DNA from: DYCT01 sp051875715
Lineage (GTDB): Bacteria; Bacteroidota; Bacteroidia; Bacteroidales; Bacteroidaceae
Reading direction: 5' to 3'
Assembly (NCBI GenBank): GCA_051875715.1
Contig: JBJEHD010000044.1
Span: 1 to 59,855 of the forward strand
Length of the DNA: 59,855 bases
Shown here one piece after another: positions 17,669-26,160 of this stretch. A model generated the notes under the pieces. It was not told the origin of the DNA. It made no database searches and was given only the letters and a program-made list of their open reading frames with translations. A program made the translations under genes and the position numbers. Position 1 is the stretch's first letter, and each line of letters starts with the position of its first letter.

Positions 17669-19153
17669 TTATCGGATGACACCGACGGCCTTTTGCAGGC
17701 ATATCTCGGTGAGGCGCACGTCAATCTGGGCGTCAATCTTGTCCGATTGGGCCGACAGCCAGGCGGTATGGGCTTCGAGCACGTTGCTGGGCGGAATCAT
17801 GCCTTCGTGGAAGCCCAGGTTGGCGTAGCGCAGGTTCTCGTCCGCCTTCTCCATGTTCTTTTGGGCCATGGCGAGTTTCTTGGCGGCTTCGTGGGCCTGG
17901 TAGGCCGACTGGCGCACCTGCAGGGCTATCTTCTCGCGGGCATCGGCAGCCTGGTAGCGGGCGATGCGTGCCTCGGCCTTGGCGGCCTTGGTCTTGTAGA
18001 AGCCTTCGCCCCAATGGCAGAGCGGTATCTGCAGCAGGACGCCTACGCTGAACATCCCGCCGAACTTCTTCTCGAAACTGTTGAACACCGAGGGGTTGGA
18101 GAGGAGGTAGTTGCCCGTCAGGGCGAGCGACGGCAGGTAGTCGGCGCGGGTGACGTGGACTTTTTGGTCGTAGATTTGGGCGGCCAACTCCAGACTTTGC
18201 AGTTCGGGCCGGTTGCGGTAGGCCTGCTCCACGTCGGCCGTAGTGGTGGCGGCAAGGAGGCCCAGGTCGGCCGTGGTTTCGTCGGCCAGGCAGATGTCGG
18301 CGTCCAAATCCAGTCCGCACAATTGGCAAAGCAGCATGCGGGCCAGGCTCAGGCCGTTCTCCACCTTGGTCAGGGTCATCTCGGCTTCGTTGACTTTCAC
18401 TTTGACGGAGAGGCCGTCGGCCTTCGTGGCCATGCCTTGCTGCATCATCTTCTCGACATCGGCATCCAGCTTCTGGAGCAGTTGGACGAAACTCTCGGCC
18501 AGCCGTTTCTTATGCGCCAGCGACACCACCTGCCAGTAGGCTTGGTCGGTGCTGAGGATGAGGTCCTGGAGTCCGCTGTCGTGCTGCGTGCGGGCCAGCG
18601 CCTCGGCGTAGCGCGAAATCTTGTTGTAGGCGATGATTTTCCCGCCCATGTAGAGGGGCTGTGTCAGGGTGATGGCGCCGGCATAGACGTGGCGGGTGTC
18701 GGTGCGGAAGGCATCGGCCAGTCCGGCTCCGGCGGCGTTGAGCGGCGAGGCCAGGTCGGCGGCCGAAAGGGCCTGCACCAGTTGCATGAACAAGGGGTTC
18801 TGCGCCAGGGTGGGATTGCTTTGGACTGCTCCTTGGAGGCCGCTCTGCAGTCCTCCCTGCATGGCATCGCCCAGCGAACCCAGCGAGGCCTTCTGCTCGT
18901 CGCTCAGGAGGGCGAACTCTTTCTGGTTGTACACGTAGGTGCCGGTGGCCGTCAGGCTGGGCAGGTAGCGGGTGAAGGCGGCTTTCTGTTGGTAGTGGGC
19001 GGCCTTCGTTTTCTCGTGCGCCATCTTCAGGCTTTTGTTGTTGGCGATGGCCAGTGCGCGGCAACTGTCCAGCGTGAGGACGTTTTGGGCGTGTGCGCCC
19101 GTGGCCAGAAGGCCCACGAAGAGGAAGAGGAGGTATATCCGTTTCATGTTCAT
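17669..19153 (-). CDS. TolC family outer membrane efflux protein
   Basis: A protein of about 494 residues with a signal peptide (MNMKRIYLLFLFVGLLATGA, then HAQ) and two long helical repeats typical of TolC-type outer membrane channels. Such proteins form trimeric exit ducts for RND, MFS or ABC efflux systems. No membrane-fusion protein or RND pump gene is adjacent; the nearest transporter is the ABC exporter downstream across the repeat array. The open frame begins at 19207, but the -7 box at 19205-19212 rules that out; MNMKRIYLL at 19153 is preferred. Confidence 0.9.
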   Translation of the reverse strand: MNMKRIYLLFLFVGLLATGAHAQNVLTLDSCRALAIANNKSLKMAHEKTKAAHYQQKAAFTRYLPSLTATGTYVYNQKEFALLSDEQKASLGSLGDAMQGGLQSGLQGAVQSNPTLAQNPLFMQLVQALSAADLASPLNAAGAGLADAFRTDTRHVYAGAITLTQPLYMGGKIIAYNKISRYAEALARTQHDSGLQDLILSTDQAYWQVVSLAHKKRLAESFVQLLQKLDADVEKMMQQGMATKADGLSVKVKVNEAEMTLTKVENGLSLARMLLCQLCGLDLDADICLADETTADLGLLAATTTADVEQAYRNRPELQSLELAAQIYDQKVHVTRADYLPSLALTGNYLLSNPSVFNSFEKKFGGMFSVGVLLQIPLCHWGEGFYKTKAAKAEARIARYQAADAREKIALQVRQSAYQAHEAAKKLAMAQKNMEKADENLRYANLGFHEGMIPPSNVLEAHTAWLSAQSDKIDAQIDVRLTEICLQKAVGVIR

Positions 19154-19204
19154 GCTTTTTGGGGTGAAACAATTGTACGCCGCCAAGGGGGAGCGTATGC
19201 GGGG

Positions 19205-19235
19205 CAAAAGTAGGGCGAAATGGCGAGGCCGCCAA
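19205..19235 (-). promoter_or_regulatory. Promoter of the TolC-like gene
   Basis: On the minus strand TTG (19233-19235) and TACTTTTG (19205-19212) are 20 bp apart. Confidence 0.6.
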
Positions 19236-19334
19236 GCGCATTTTTTGCTTTTTATTGGTGGATATGTCGGTCGGGGGCTATATGTCCCCGGGTCGGTCGT
19301 CAGGCTGCCGGGGGGTGCACGAAAGCCGTTGTCG

Positions 19335-19883
19335 TCATGACGATGGCTGCTCCCATCCGTAGACCTCGCGGTAGAGGGTGGCCCGCAGGGGAGCGATGTC
19401 GGCGACGGGGTGGCCGCCTTCGTGCACCATCAGTTTCATGGGCAACGGTGTGTCGCCCTTGCGGTAGGGCGGCTGCACGTATGCGTCGGGCAGGAGGCGG
19501 TAGCCTTGCCGCTGATAGAAGCCGATGCGCCGGCGGCTCAGCTCGTCGGTGGGCAGTTCGACTTCGAGCACGACGGGCCGGTCGTGCTGCTGGTGCAGCC
19601 AGTCCAAGATTCGCTTTCCGTAGCCTCCGCCCCGCAGATGGGGCGAGGTGGCCAAATGTTCCACATAGCAGAAGTCGGCAAAGAGCCAGTAGGCGAGGAG
19701 GCCGACGGGCTGCGTGCCGTCGAAGACCACGGTGTGGTGGAAGAGGGGGTTGTGGTCGGCATTGCGGCGTTGTTCGGCCAGGTCGCGGTGTTCGTTGTCG
19801 GGGAAGGCCGACAGCAACAGTTGTTCGGCAAAGGCGTAGGCCTCGTCGGTGGTCCGGGTTCGGAGGAAGTGGAGTTCGCTCAT
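19335..19883 (-). CDS. GNAT family N-acetyltransferase
   Basis: A 182-residue GNAT-fold protein: the acetyl-CoA loop region LATSPHLRGGGYGKRILDWL and the following strand VVLEVELPTDELSRRRIGFYQRQGYRLL are the classical motifs A and B. Acceptor unknown. The open frame continues upstream inside the peptidase gene, but MSELHFLRTR at 19883 starts four bases before the peptidase stop (ATGA overlap), so the pair is probably translationally coupled. Confidence 0.85.
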   Translation of the reverse strand: MSELHFLRTRTTDEAYAFAEQLLLSAFPDNEHRDLAEQRRNADHNPLFHHTVVFDGTQPVGLLAYWLFADFCYVEHLATSPHLRGGGYGKRILDWLHQQHDRPVVLEVELPTDELSRRRIGFYQRQGYRLLPDAYVQPPYRKGDTPLPMKLMVHEGGHPVADIAPLRATLYREVYGWEQPSS

Positions 19884-21166
19884 GGTTGTTCGGTATAAAA
19901 ATGGATGATGCGTTCGAGGGCCCGTTGGCAGACGGGGCAGAACTGGGTGGCGGCGTTGCTGCGCATACGGCAGTCGTAGGCCGGCCGGTAGGCACCCTTG
20001 GCGGTGTAGTGTGCTCCTTCGTAGACGCCTGTCCGATAGGGGTCGGCGGGGTCGGGGGTGGTCGGTATGGGCGTGCCCTCGGGCAGCATGTCCGCCCATT
20101 TGCTGCCGAAGTCCACCAGCGTGGTCACGTTGGGCTCCCAGGGCTCCACGTCGTGCGGATTGCTGTCGGTAAAGAGGTCGTTTTCGTAGAAATACTCGTC
20201 GCCCAGGCCGCCGAAACTGTGGCCGAACTCGTGGACCACAACGGGCTCGAACTTGTCGTGGTGGGCCGTGGTCAGGGTGTAGGCGTTGTAGATGCCGCCT
20301 CCGCCATACGTGTCGGTGTTGGCCAGGATGATGATGTGCTCGTAGGGGATGTTCACCAGCTGGTCGTGTATGGCCCGCACGTGCGACGTGGTGAGGTAGC
20401 GCTCGGAGTAGAAGGTGTCGAAGTGCGAGCCGAACGCCGTCTCTTTCCAGACGTCGGCCCGGGGGATGCTGACACCCGACTCTTTCGACTCGCAGGCCAC
20501 GGCCACGATGTTGAACTTATGGCGCAACCGGCCGAAGGGTTCGTGGGCCAGCAGGCTTTGGCAGGCCCTGCGTGCATCGGTGTAGAACAGTTCCCGCTCC
20601 TCGGCGGTGTATCCTTCGGCCAGAATGACCACGTCGATGCATTCGGCAGGGCTTCCGCTGCGCAGCAGGTCGATGTGCTCGGGTGTGTCGGCATGGCGCG
20701 GGCGGCGTATCAGAATGTCGTCGGGACGGACGGCGTGGGTGAAGCGTGCGGTAGCCTGTCCGCGTTCGTCGTAGAGCGTGAGGCTGACGTCGGCTTCCGC
20801 CTTCGGGTAGGGCAGCAAGAAGGTGTTTTCGAAGCCCCGGTCGGTCTGGGCGGCTTCGTCGGTCTGGAGCCATTCCTGGAAGAGGGAGGAGAAGGAGGTC
20901 CGGTAGATGACCTGTCCCGAGGCATGGTCGCGCATGCAGAGGTCGCCGTACCCCCTCAGGGGCGTTTCGTCCAGGTGGTGGCGCCGGCCGGCCCAGGTGG
21001 GGAGTTGCGTCATGCCGCAGAGACTGACGGATTGGCGCAACCGGTTGCCGCTGAAGAGGTAGTCCATCCGCAGGGTCTTGTCGACAAAATAGGTGTCGAA
21101 CGTCTGGGCCCGGGCGGTGGCCAGGCAGGTCGTGAGCAGTAGTGTGGTAAGAATCTTCTGGTTCAT
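19880..21166 (-). CDS. Secreted peptidase of family M64 (IgA peptidase-like)
   Basis: A 428-residue protein with a signal peptide (MNQKILTTLLLTTCLATARA, then Q), an N-terminal beta-sandwich region and a C-terminal zinc metallopeptidase domain with HEFGH at 312-316 followed by SFGGLGDEYFYEN, the M64 signature with the third zinc ligand region. The founding member cleaves IgA, but most homologues are uncharacterised. The open frame starts at 21268; the -7 box at 21195-21202 lies inside it, so MNQKI at 21166 is the start. It has no T9SS tail and ends four bases into the GNAT gene. Confidence 0.9.
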   Translation of the reverse strand: MNQKILTTLLLTTCLATARAQTFDTYFVDKTLRMDYLFSGNRLRQSVSLCGMTQLPTWAGRRHHLDETPLRGYGDLCMRDHASGQVIYRTSFSSLFQEWLQTDEAAQTDRGFENTFLLPYPKAEADVSLTLYDERGQATARFTHAVRPDDILIRRPRHADTPEHIDLLRSGSPAECIDVVILAEGYTAEERELFYTDARRACQSLLAHEPFGRLRHKFNIVAVACESKESGVSIPRADVWKETAFGSHFDTFYSERYLTTSHVRAIHDQLVNIPYEHIIILANTDTYGGGGIYNAYTLTTAHHDKFEPVVVHEFGHSFGGLGDEYFYENDLFTDSNPHDVEPWEPNVTTLVDFGSKWADMLPEGTPIPTTPDPADPYRTGVYEGAHYTAKGAYRPAYDCRMRSNAATQFCPVCQRALERIIHFYTEQP

Positions 21167-21194
21167 AAGGGGTGGTTCATGAATGTTCTGCCGG

Positions 21195-21202
21195 CAAATG
21201 TA
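21195..21202 (-). promoter_or_regulatory. -7 box of the M64 peptidase gene
   Basis: The minus strand reads TACATTTG, 29 bp upstream of the chosen start. Confidence 0.55.
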
Positions 21203-21413
21203 AACATAATTATTGAAAACAACTTTGGCCAGTAGCTTGCGTATTGTGAATAATCCATAAGACGGCATTTCATGCCGGCCAGTCTTGGCCTTACATTCCG
21301 ACTATTTTGAAGCATTGTAGAGAATGTACCGCCCGATTTACTTAAAAAATACGAAATTGCCTCGTTTGTACATAGAAAAGTGTCAATCCGCAGAAGAGTG
21401 CGGCGAAAATGAT

Positions 21414-21421
21414 TAACTTTG
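21414..21421 (+). promoter_or_regulatory. -7 box of the Lrp/AsnC gene
   Basis: TAACTTTG, within the longer open frame starting at 21409, so it supports the start at 21466. Confidence 0.5.
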
Positions 21422-21465
21422 CAATCGCAAAAAGCATAATCATTCAAAAAGAGAGGAATAATCGT

Positions 21466-21948
21466 ATGGGACATCATCATTTGGACCGGCTGGACGAGCA
21501 GATACTGAAGCTGATAGCAAGCAACGCACGTATCCCGTTCCTGGAGGTGGCCCGCGCCTGCAACGTGTCGGGGGCGGCCATCCATCAGCGCATACAGAAA
21601 CTGACCAACCTGGGCATCCTGAAAGGCTCGGAGTTCGTCATCGACCCGGAAAAGATAGGGTATGAGACGTGTGCGTACATCGGGTTGTACCTGAAGGATC
21701 CCGGTCAGTTCGAGGGCGTAATGACCCAATTGGAGAAAATCCCCGAGGTGGTGGAGTGCCACTTCACGACGGGACAGTATGACATGTTCATCAAAATCTA
21801 TGCGAAAAACAACCACCACCTGCTGAGCATCATCCATGACAAGTTGCAGCCTCTGGGCCTGTCGCGCACGGAGACGCTGGTGTCGTTTCACGAGGCCATC
21901 AAACGCCAGATGCCTATTCAGGACATTGCCGACGAAGAGGAGGAATGA
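21466..21948 (+). CDS. Lrp/AsnC family transcriptional regulator
   Basis: A 160-residue protein with an N-terminal winged helix-turn-helix (LDRLDEQILKLIASNARIPF, then EVARACNVSGAAIHQRIQKL) and a C-terminal RAM ligand-binding domain. Lrp-type proteins form octamers that sense amino acids or related metabolites. The target is not visible; the neighbour on the other side is the divergent M64 peptidase, 299 bp away. Start chosen at MGHHHLDRLDEQ because the -7 box lies inside the longer frame. Confidence 0.92.
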   Translation: MGHHHLDRLDEQILKLIASNARIPFLEVARACNVSGAAIHQRIQKLTNLGILKGSEFVIDPEKIGYETCAYIGLYLKDPGQFEGVMTQLEKIPEVVECHFTTGQYDMFIKIYAKNNHHLLSIIHDKLQPLGLSRTETLVSFHEAIKRQMPIQDIADEEEE

Positions 21949-22088
21949 CTCCCGAACCGGCAGACTGAGAGAGCGGGCGCAACGGAAAAACATCCCACTT
22001 AAACACGTTTATTGGCCGCATAGGCGGCTTGGAAGCCCGATAAACGGAATGTGCGGATGAGGCCGTTTCCCGAGAAACATATCTTTTG

Positions 22089-22258
22089 TACCTTTGCCTG
22101 CGTATCAGGAAGGGCACAACACGCACACTAAATACACTGAATGTTTTACACACTCTCTTAGTTTATCTAAAAATAGCAAGGCGGTGTTTGGCTCTGTGAA
22201 GAGGTGGACATGCAAAAGAAAAGATGCAGAGGCGGCGGTTTCCGCGTTTGCATCTTTT
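22089..22258 (+). ncRNA. Candidate small RNA transcript between the Lrp gene and thyA
   Basis: The 347-bp gap between 21948 and 22296 contains a -7 box (TACCTTTG, 22089-22096) and, about 120 bases later, a stem AAAAGATGCA (22219-22228) / TGCATCTTTT (22249-22258) continuing into a T run. No convincing reading frame lies between them. This is the layout of a small RNA of about 155 nt starting near 22103. I could not assign a family; 6S RNA and the Bacteroidales-1 RNA are the first to test. The feature includes the promoter. Confidence 0.45.
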
Positions 22259-22262
22259 TTTG

Positions 22263-22270
22263 TATGTTTG
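22263..22270 (+). promoter_or_regulatory. -7 box of thyA
   Basis: TATGTTTG lies 26 bp upstream of the start at 22296 and inside the longer open frame that begins at 22224. Confidence 0.6.
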
Positions 22271-22295
22271 CGCCACGAACATACATCTGGAGAAC

Positions 22296-23090
22296 ATGAA
22301 ACAATACCTGGAACTGCTGCAACGCGTGATGGACGAGGGTGTCCGAAAGGACGACCGGACAGGGACGGGGACCCTCAGCGTCTTTGGCCATCAGATGCGC
22401 TTCCGCATGGAGGACGGATTCCCCTGCCTCACCACCAAGAAACTGCACCTGAAATCAATCATCTACGAACTGCTCTGGTTCTTGCGGGGTGATACCAACG
22501 TGAAATACCTGCAGGAACACGGCGTGCGCATCTGGAACGAATGGGCCGGCGAGGACGGCGACCTCGGACCCATCTACGGATACCAGTGGCGCTCGTGGCC
22601 CGACTATCGGGGCGGACATATCGACCAGATCAGGCAGGTGGTGGAGACCATCAAACACAATCCGGACTCGCGGCGGATGCTGGTGAGCGCCTGGAACGTG
22701 GCCGCCCTTGACGAGATGCACCTGCCTCCCTGCCACATCCTTTTCCAGTTCTACGTGGCCGACGGAAGGCTCAGCCTGCAACTGTATCAGCGCAGCGCCG
22801 ACATCTTCCTGGGAGTCCCCTTCAATATCGCCTCGTACGCACTGCTGCTCATGATGGTGGCGCAGGCCACCGGACTGAAGGCCGGCGACTTCGTACATAC
22901 GCTGGGCGACGCGCACATCTACCGCAACCACCTGGACCAGGTGCGGCTGCAACTGACGCGCGAACCGCGCCCCCTGCCGCAGATGCACCTCAACCCGGAC
23001 GTGAAGGACATCCTGGATTTCCGCTTCGAGGATTTCGAACTGACCAATTATAATCCGCATCCGCACATCGCAGGCCAGGTGGCCGTATAA
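22296..23090 (+). CDS. thyA: Thymidylate synthase
   Basis: A 264-residue ThyA that methylates dUMP to dTMP using methylenetetrahydrofolate. Diagnostic motifs are DRTGTGTLSVFGHQMRF, the substrate/cofactor region GPIYGYQWRSW, the active-site segment LPPCHILFQFYV and YQRSADIFLGVPFNIASYA. The start MKQYLELLQRV at 22296 is chosen because the -7 box lies upstream of it and the longer frame adds a non-homologous low-complexity segment. folA follows after 21 bp, the common thyA-folA pair. Confidence 0.97.
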   Translation: MKQYLELLQRVMDEGVRKDDRTGTGTLSVFGHQMRFRMEDGFPCLTTKKLHLKSIIYELLWFLRGDTNVKYLQEHGVRIWNEWAGEDGDLGPIYGYQWRSWPDYRGGHIDQIRQVVETIKHNPDSRRMLVSAWNVAALDEMHLPPCHILFQFYVADGRLSLQLYQRSADIFLGVPFNIASYALLLMMVAQATGLKAGDFVHTLGDAHIYRNHLDQVRLQLTREPRPLPQMHLNPDVKDILDFRFEDFELTNYNPHPHIAGQVAV

Positions 23091-23111
23091 AAGAAGAAGG
23101 AGGACACGCCT

Positions 23112-23609
23112 ATGCAGATTGCGCTCATTGTCGCCGTGGCCCGAAACGGGGCCATCGGACACGAAAACCGTTTGCTATACTGGTTGCCGAACGACCTGAA
23201 ACGCTTCAAGGCCTTGACCACCGGACACACCATCGTCATGGGACGCCGCACGTTCGAATCGCTCCCCAAGGGAGCCCTCCCAAACCGACGCAACGTGGTG
23301 CTTTCGCGCCGTGGCTTCGAGGCTCCCGGGGCCGAAGTGTTCGCTTCGCTGGACGAGGCCTTGCAGACCTGCCGACCCGACGAAGAGGTGTTCGTCATCG
23401 GAGGGGCCAGCATCTACCGCCTGGCATGGCCGCACGCCTCGAAAATCTACCTGACCTGGGTGGACGACGTGCCGGCGCAGGCCGACGCCTTCTTCCCCGA
23501 CTGGACCGACGGCCAATGGAAAGAGGTGGAACGGGAACACCACGAGCCCGACGAGAAACATGCGCTGCCGTACGATTTTGTCCTGCTGACGCGAAACGAC
23601 GTTTCATGA
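23112..23609 (+). CDS. folA: Dihydrofolate reductase
   Basis: A 165-residue DHFR that regenerates tetrahydrofolate after the ThyA reaction. Motifs: LIVAVARNGAIGHENRLLYW, LPNDLKRFKALTTGHTIVMG and RRTFESLPKGALPNRRNVVL, then VFVIGGASIYRLAW. It follows thyA with a 21-bp gap containing AGAAGGAGG, so both are co-transcribed. It converges on the phosphate transporter gene 31 bp away. Confidence 0.97.
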   Translation: MQIALIVAVARNGAIGHENRLLYWLPNDLKRFKALTTGHTIVMGRRTFESLPKGALPNRRNVVLSRRGFEAPGAEVFASLDEALQTCRPDEEVFVIGGASIYRLAWPHASKIYLTWVDDVPAQADAFFPDWTDGQWKEVEREHHEPDEKHALPYDFVLLTRNDVS

Positions 23610-23640
23610 CGGCCAATGTGCGGCCCGGTTGTTCTCTCCT

Positions 23641-25875
23641 TTACGCCTGCTGGAACTTGCGGCTCACCTTCAGCAGGTTGGCCGTGTAGGTCGTGACGTT
23701 CTGCGCCTCTTGAATCAGGCTCAGGTAGACGAGGCTGACCTTGATGCTTCCGCTTTGGCTCTGGATGCGCTTCAACTCCTCACGCCTCAGGTGCGCCAAC
23801 TCGTTGTGGATGCGCCCGGCCCGGACGAGGATTTCGGACGTGGTGCCGTAGTCGCCTTGGGCGAGCAGGGTGCGTGCGTCGTGCAGGAAGGTCGTAATCT
23901 CTTCCGCGACGAGCGAGAACTCGGCTTTCTGCACGTTGTCCAAAGGCTTGAAGTTGTTGTCGATGTGCTCGAGGCAAGGCTCTATCAGCCGCCCGATGCT
24001 GTAGACCAGTTCGCTGGCGAAGTCGTTACCCTGATAATAGTACAATCCCTTTTCCAAAACCATGTCGTGCTGCAGCCGGCTCATGGCCAGCGTGCCGATG
24101 CGCTTCATCTGTTTCACCTCCTGTTTCTCGAATTTGGTGGCCCCCATGGCCTTGCGCAATCCGCGCAGGTTTTCGTTCATGAACGAACCGACGGCGCGTC
24201 CGAAGTTCTCTTCGACGAAGGCCAGGACGCGGCCCAACTCCTCGCGGGTATGGTGGCGGAGCAGGCTGAGGGCTTCGTCCGAACCGGAGGCCTGCAACAG
24301 GCGTCGTGCGGTGGTCTCGTCCTGCGCCTGCTTGTTTTTCCGTTTGTACACCAACTGGCTGCGCACCAGCAGGAATACGCTCAGCCCGATGAGGACGAGG
24401 ATGGCCACCGTGCCGACGTAGTGGATGAACAGGCAGACGAAGAAGCAGATGGTGAAGGCGGCTCCTGCGGTGAGAAACCATCCGCCGATGACGCTCAGCA
24501 CGCCTGTGATGCGGTAGACGGCGGAATCGCGTCCCCAGGCCCGGTCGGCCAGCGACGTGCCCATGGCCACCATGAAGGTGACGTAGGTGGTGGAAAGCGG
24601 CAATTTGAGCGACGTGCCCAAGGCGATGAGCAGGCCGGCCAGCACCAGGTTGACGGAGGCGCGGACAAGGTCGAAGGCGGCTCCGCCTGCCAGAATGGCC
24701 TCATCGGCCCGGAAGCGGGTATTGACCCACTGCTTGGCCGGGGCGGGAATCAGACGGAGCACCCCGTTGGCCAGGCTCATGCTGAGGCGAACCAGCGTAC
24801 GGGCGGCCGGCGTGCTGCCGAACACCTCGGTGCCTTCGTCCTGGCGCGACAGATCGACGGACGTTTTGACCACGGCCTGGGCCTTCTTCGAGGTGGTCAG
24901 CGCGAAAACCATGATGATGCCGGCTATCAGCAGGAAATACCACGGCGTGCGGGCCGAACCCTGCAGCGAAGTCATCAGCAGCGAGTCGGGGTCGGCCTGG
25001 CTGCTGACGAGGTCCTGGTAGGAGGCGAACCCGGCCAAGGGGACACCGATGAAGTTGACCAGGTCGTTGCCGGCGAAGGCCAGGGCCAAGGCGAACGTGC
25101 CGAACAGGACGACGACCTTGAAGACATTGACACGCAGCAGGTGGAGCAGCTGCATCAGCAGCGTGAAGACCACGAAGCAGCATCCGATGAGCATCGGGGT
25201 GTGGCCGGCTATCCAGTCCTTGGCTTCGGGGGTCATGAAGGCGCTGCTCTTCAGTCCTTTGATGAGCATGAAATAGAGGATGGAGGTGGTGGCCAGGCCG
25301 CCGAACAGGCCGATGCTCCACCGCAGGTGTTTTTTGTAGTTGAAGGTGAAGACAAGTCGTGCCAGCCACTGCACCAGCAACCCGAAGAAGAAGGCGATGG
25401 CTACGGACACGAAGATGGCCATGATGACGGAGAGGGCCTTGTCGGTGTTGAGGTAGTCGCCCAGGGCGAGGCCTCCCTCGGTCCGGCTCTTGACCAAGGC
25501 CAGCGCGAACGAGCCGCCCAGCAACTCGAACACCATCGACACGGTGGTGGAAGTGGGCATGCCCATCGAGTTGAATACGTCCAGCAAGACCACGTCCGTC
25601 AGCATCACGGCCAGCAGAATGCACATGATTTCGGAGAAGTAGAAATACTGGGGTTGGTAGATGCCGTGGCGGGCGATGTCCATCATGCCGTTCGACAGCG
25701 CCGCACCGAGCAGTACGCCCACGGAGGCGATGATGAGAATGGTTCGGAACGAAGCGGCTTTGGCTCCGATGGCGGAGTTGAGGAAGTTGACGGCGTCGTT
25801 GCTCACTCCGACCATGAGGTCGAATGTGGCCAGACAGAACAGGAAGATGACAATCAGTAAATAGAATAACTCCAT
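23641..25875 (-). CDS. Inorganic phosphate transporter, PiT family, with C-terminal regulatory region
   Basis: A 744-residue protein. The N-terminal ~500 residues form the PiT membrane domain, with the two duplicated signatures (GVSNDAVNFLNSAIGAKAAS near 26 and GNDLVNFIGVPLAGF near 280). After a last helix (about 475-500) comes a ~240-residue soluble helical region that resembles the PhoU-like DUF47 regulator. This long fused form is common in Bacteroidota. PiT proteins take up phosphate as a metal complex with H+ or Na+. Monocistronic here, convergent with folA. Confidence 0.9.
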   Translation of the reverse strand: MELFYLLIVIFLFCLATFDLMVGVSNDAVNFLNSAIGAKAASFRTILIIASVGVLLGAALSNGMMDIARHGIYQPQYFYFSEIMCILLAVMLTDVVLLDVFNSMGMPTSTTVSMVFELLGGSFALALVKSRTEGGLALGDYLNTDKALSVIMAIFVSVAIAFFFGLLVQWLARLVFTFNYKKHLRWSIGLFGGLATTSILYFMLIKGLKSSAFMTPEAKDWIAGHTPMLIGCCFVVFTLLMQLLHLLRVNVFKVVVLFGTFALALAFAGNDLVNFIGVPLAGFASYQDLVSSQADPDSLLMTSLQGSARTPWYFLLIAGIIMVFALTTSKKAQAVVKTSVDLSRQDEGTEVFGSTPAARTLVRLSMSLANGVLRLIPAPAKQWVNTRFRADEAILAGGAAFDLVRASVNLVLAGLLIALGTSLKLPLSTTYVTFMVAMGTSLADRAWGRDSAVYRITGVLSVIGGWFLTAGAAFTICFFVCLFIHYVGTVAILVLIGLSVFLLVRSQLVYKRKNKQAQDETTARRLLQASGSDEALSLLRHHTREELGRVLAFVEENFGRAVGSFMNENLRGLRKAMGATKFEKQEVKQMKRIGTLAMSRLQHDMVLEKGLYYYQGNDFASELVYSIGRLIEPCLEHIDNNFKPLDNVQKAEFSLVAEEITTFLHDARTLLAQGDYGTTSEILVRAGRIHNELAHLRREELKRIQSQSGSIKVSLVYLSLIQEAQNVTTYTANLLKVSRKFQQA

Positions 25876-26094
25876 AATGCATTGTTTGTTGACGGGACAA
25901 AGAAACGCATTGGATGTTTCGTGCGTATGTCACACGTGTGACAGAACGGTTACACGGAGGCAAATGTATCAAACGGTGCGCACGCATCGGCCTTCACGAG
26001 CGCACGCATCGGAATGAGGGGTTCATCAATGGCGTTGCAACAGATTAGCCCACTTCTGCTTTTTAGGAGGTTGCTTGCCGGACAGCAATGCAGC

Positions 26095-26130
26095 AAAAAG
26101 AAGCCCTCCCGGCAGGGGAGGGCTTCTTTA
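26095..26130 (-). terminator. Terminator of the SusC-SusD operon
   Basis: A perfect 11-bp stem (GAAGCCCTCCC, 26100-26110, with GGGAGGGCTTC, 26116-26126) is followed on the minus strand by a short T run (26095-26099). It lies 31 bp after the stop of the last operon gene. Confidence 0.8.
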
Positions 26131-26160
26131 CACATATCCTTGGCAGGCGGAAGACCTGTC

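Noticed and set aside
19220..21142. 640-residue plus-strand open frame
   Set aside because: It is antisense to the GNAT and M64 peptidase genes, has no recognisable domain, and its composition is that of the complement of GC-rich coding DNA. The same applies to other long antisense frames, for example 23629-25860, 26014-28011, 28033-29889, 33567-35615 and 37085-39643.
22094..22492. 132-residue frame starting just before thyA
   Set aside because: Its start overlaps a -7 box, its first part spans the terminator hairpin, and its second part is out of frame with thyA. The interval is better explained as a small RNA plus thyA promoter.
26032..26047. A further copy of the TTGCAA array
   Set aside because: Only a single GGCGTTGCAACA unit is present, without neighbours at 11-bp distance.
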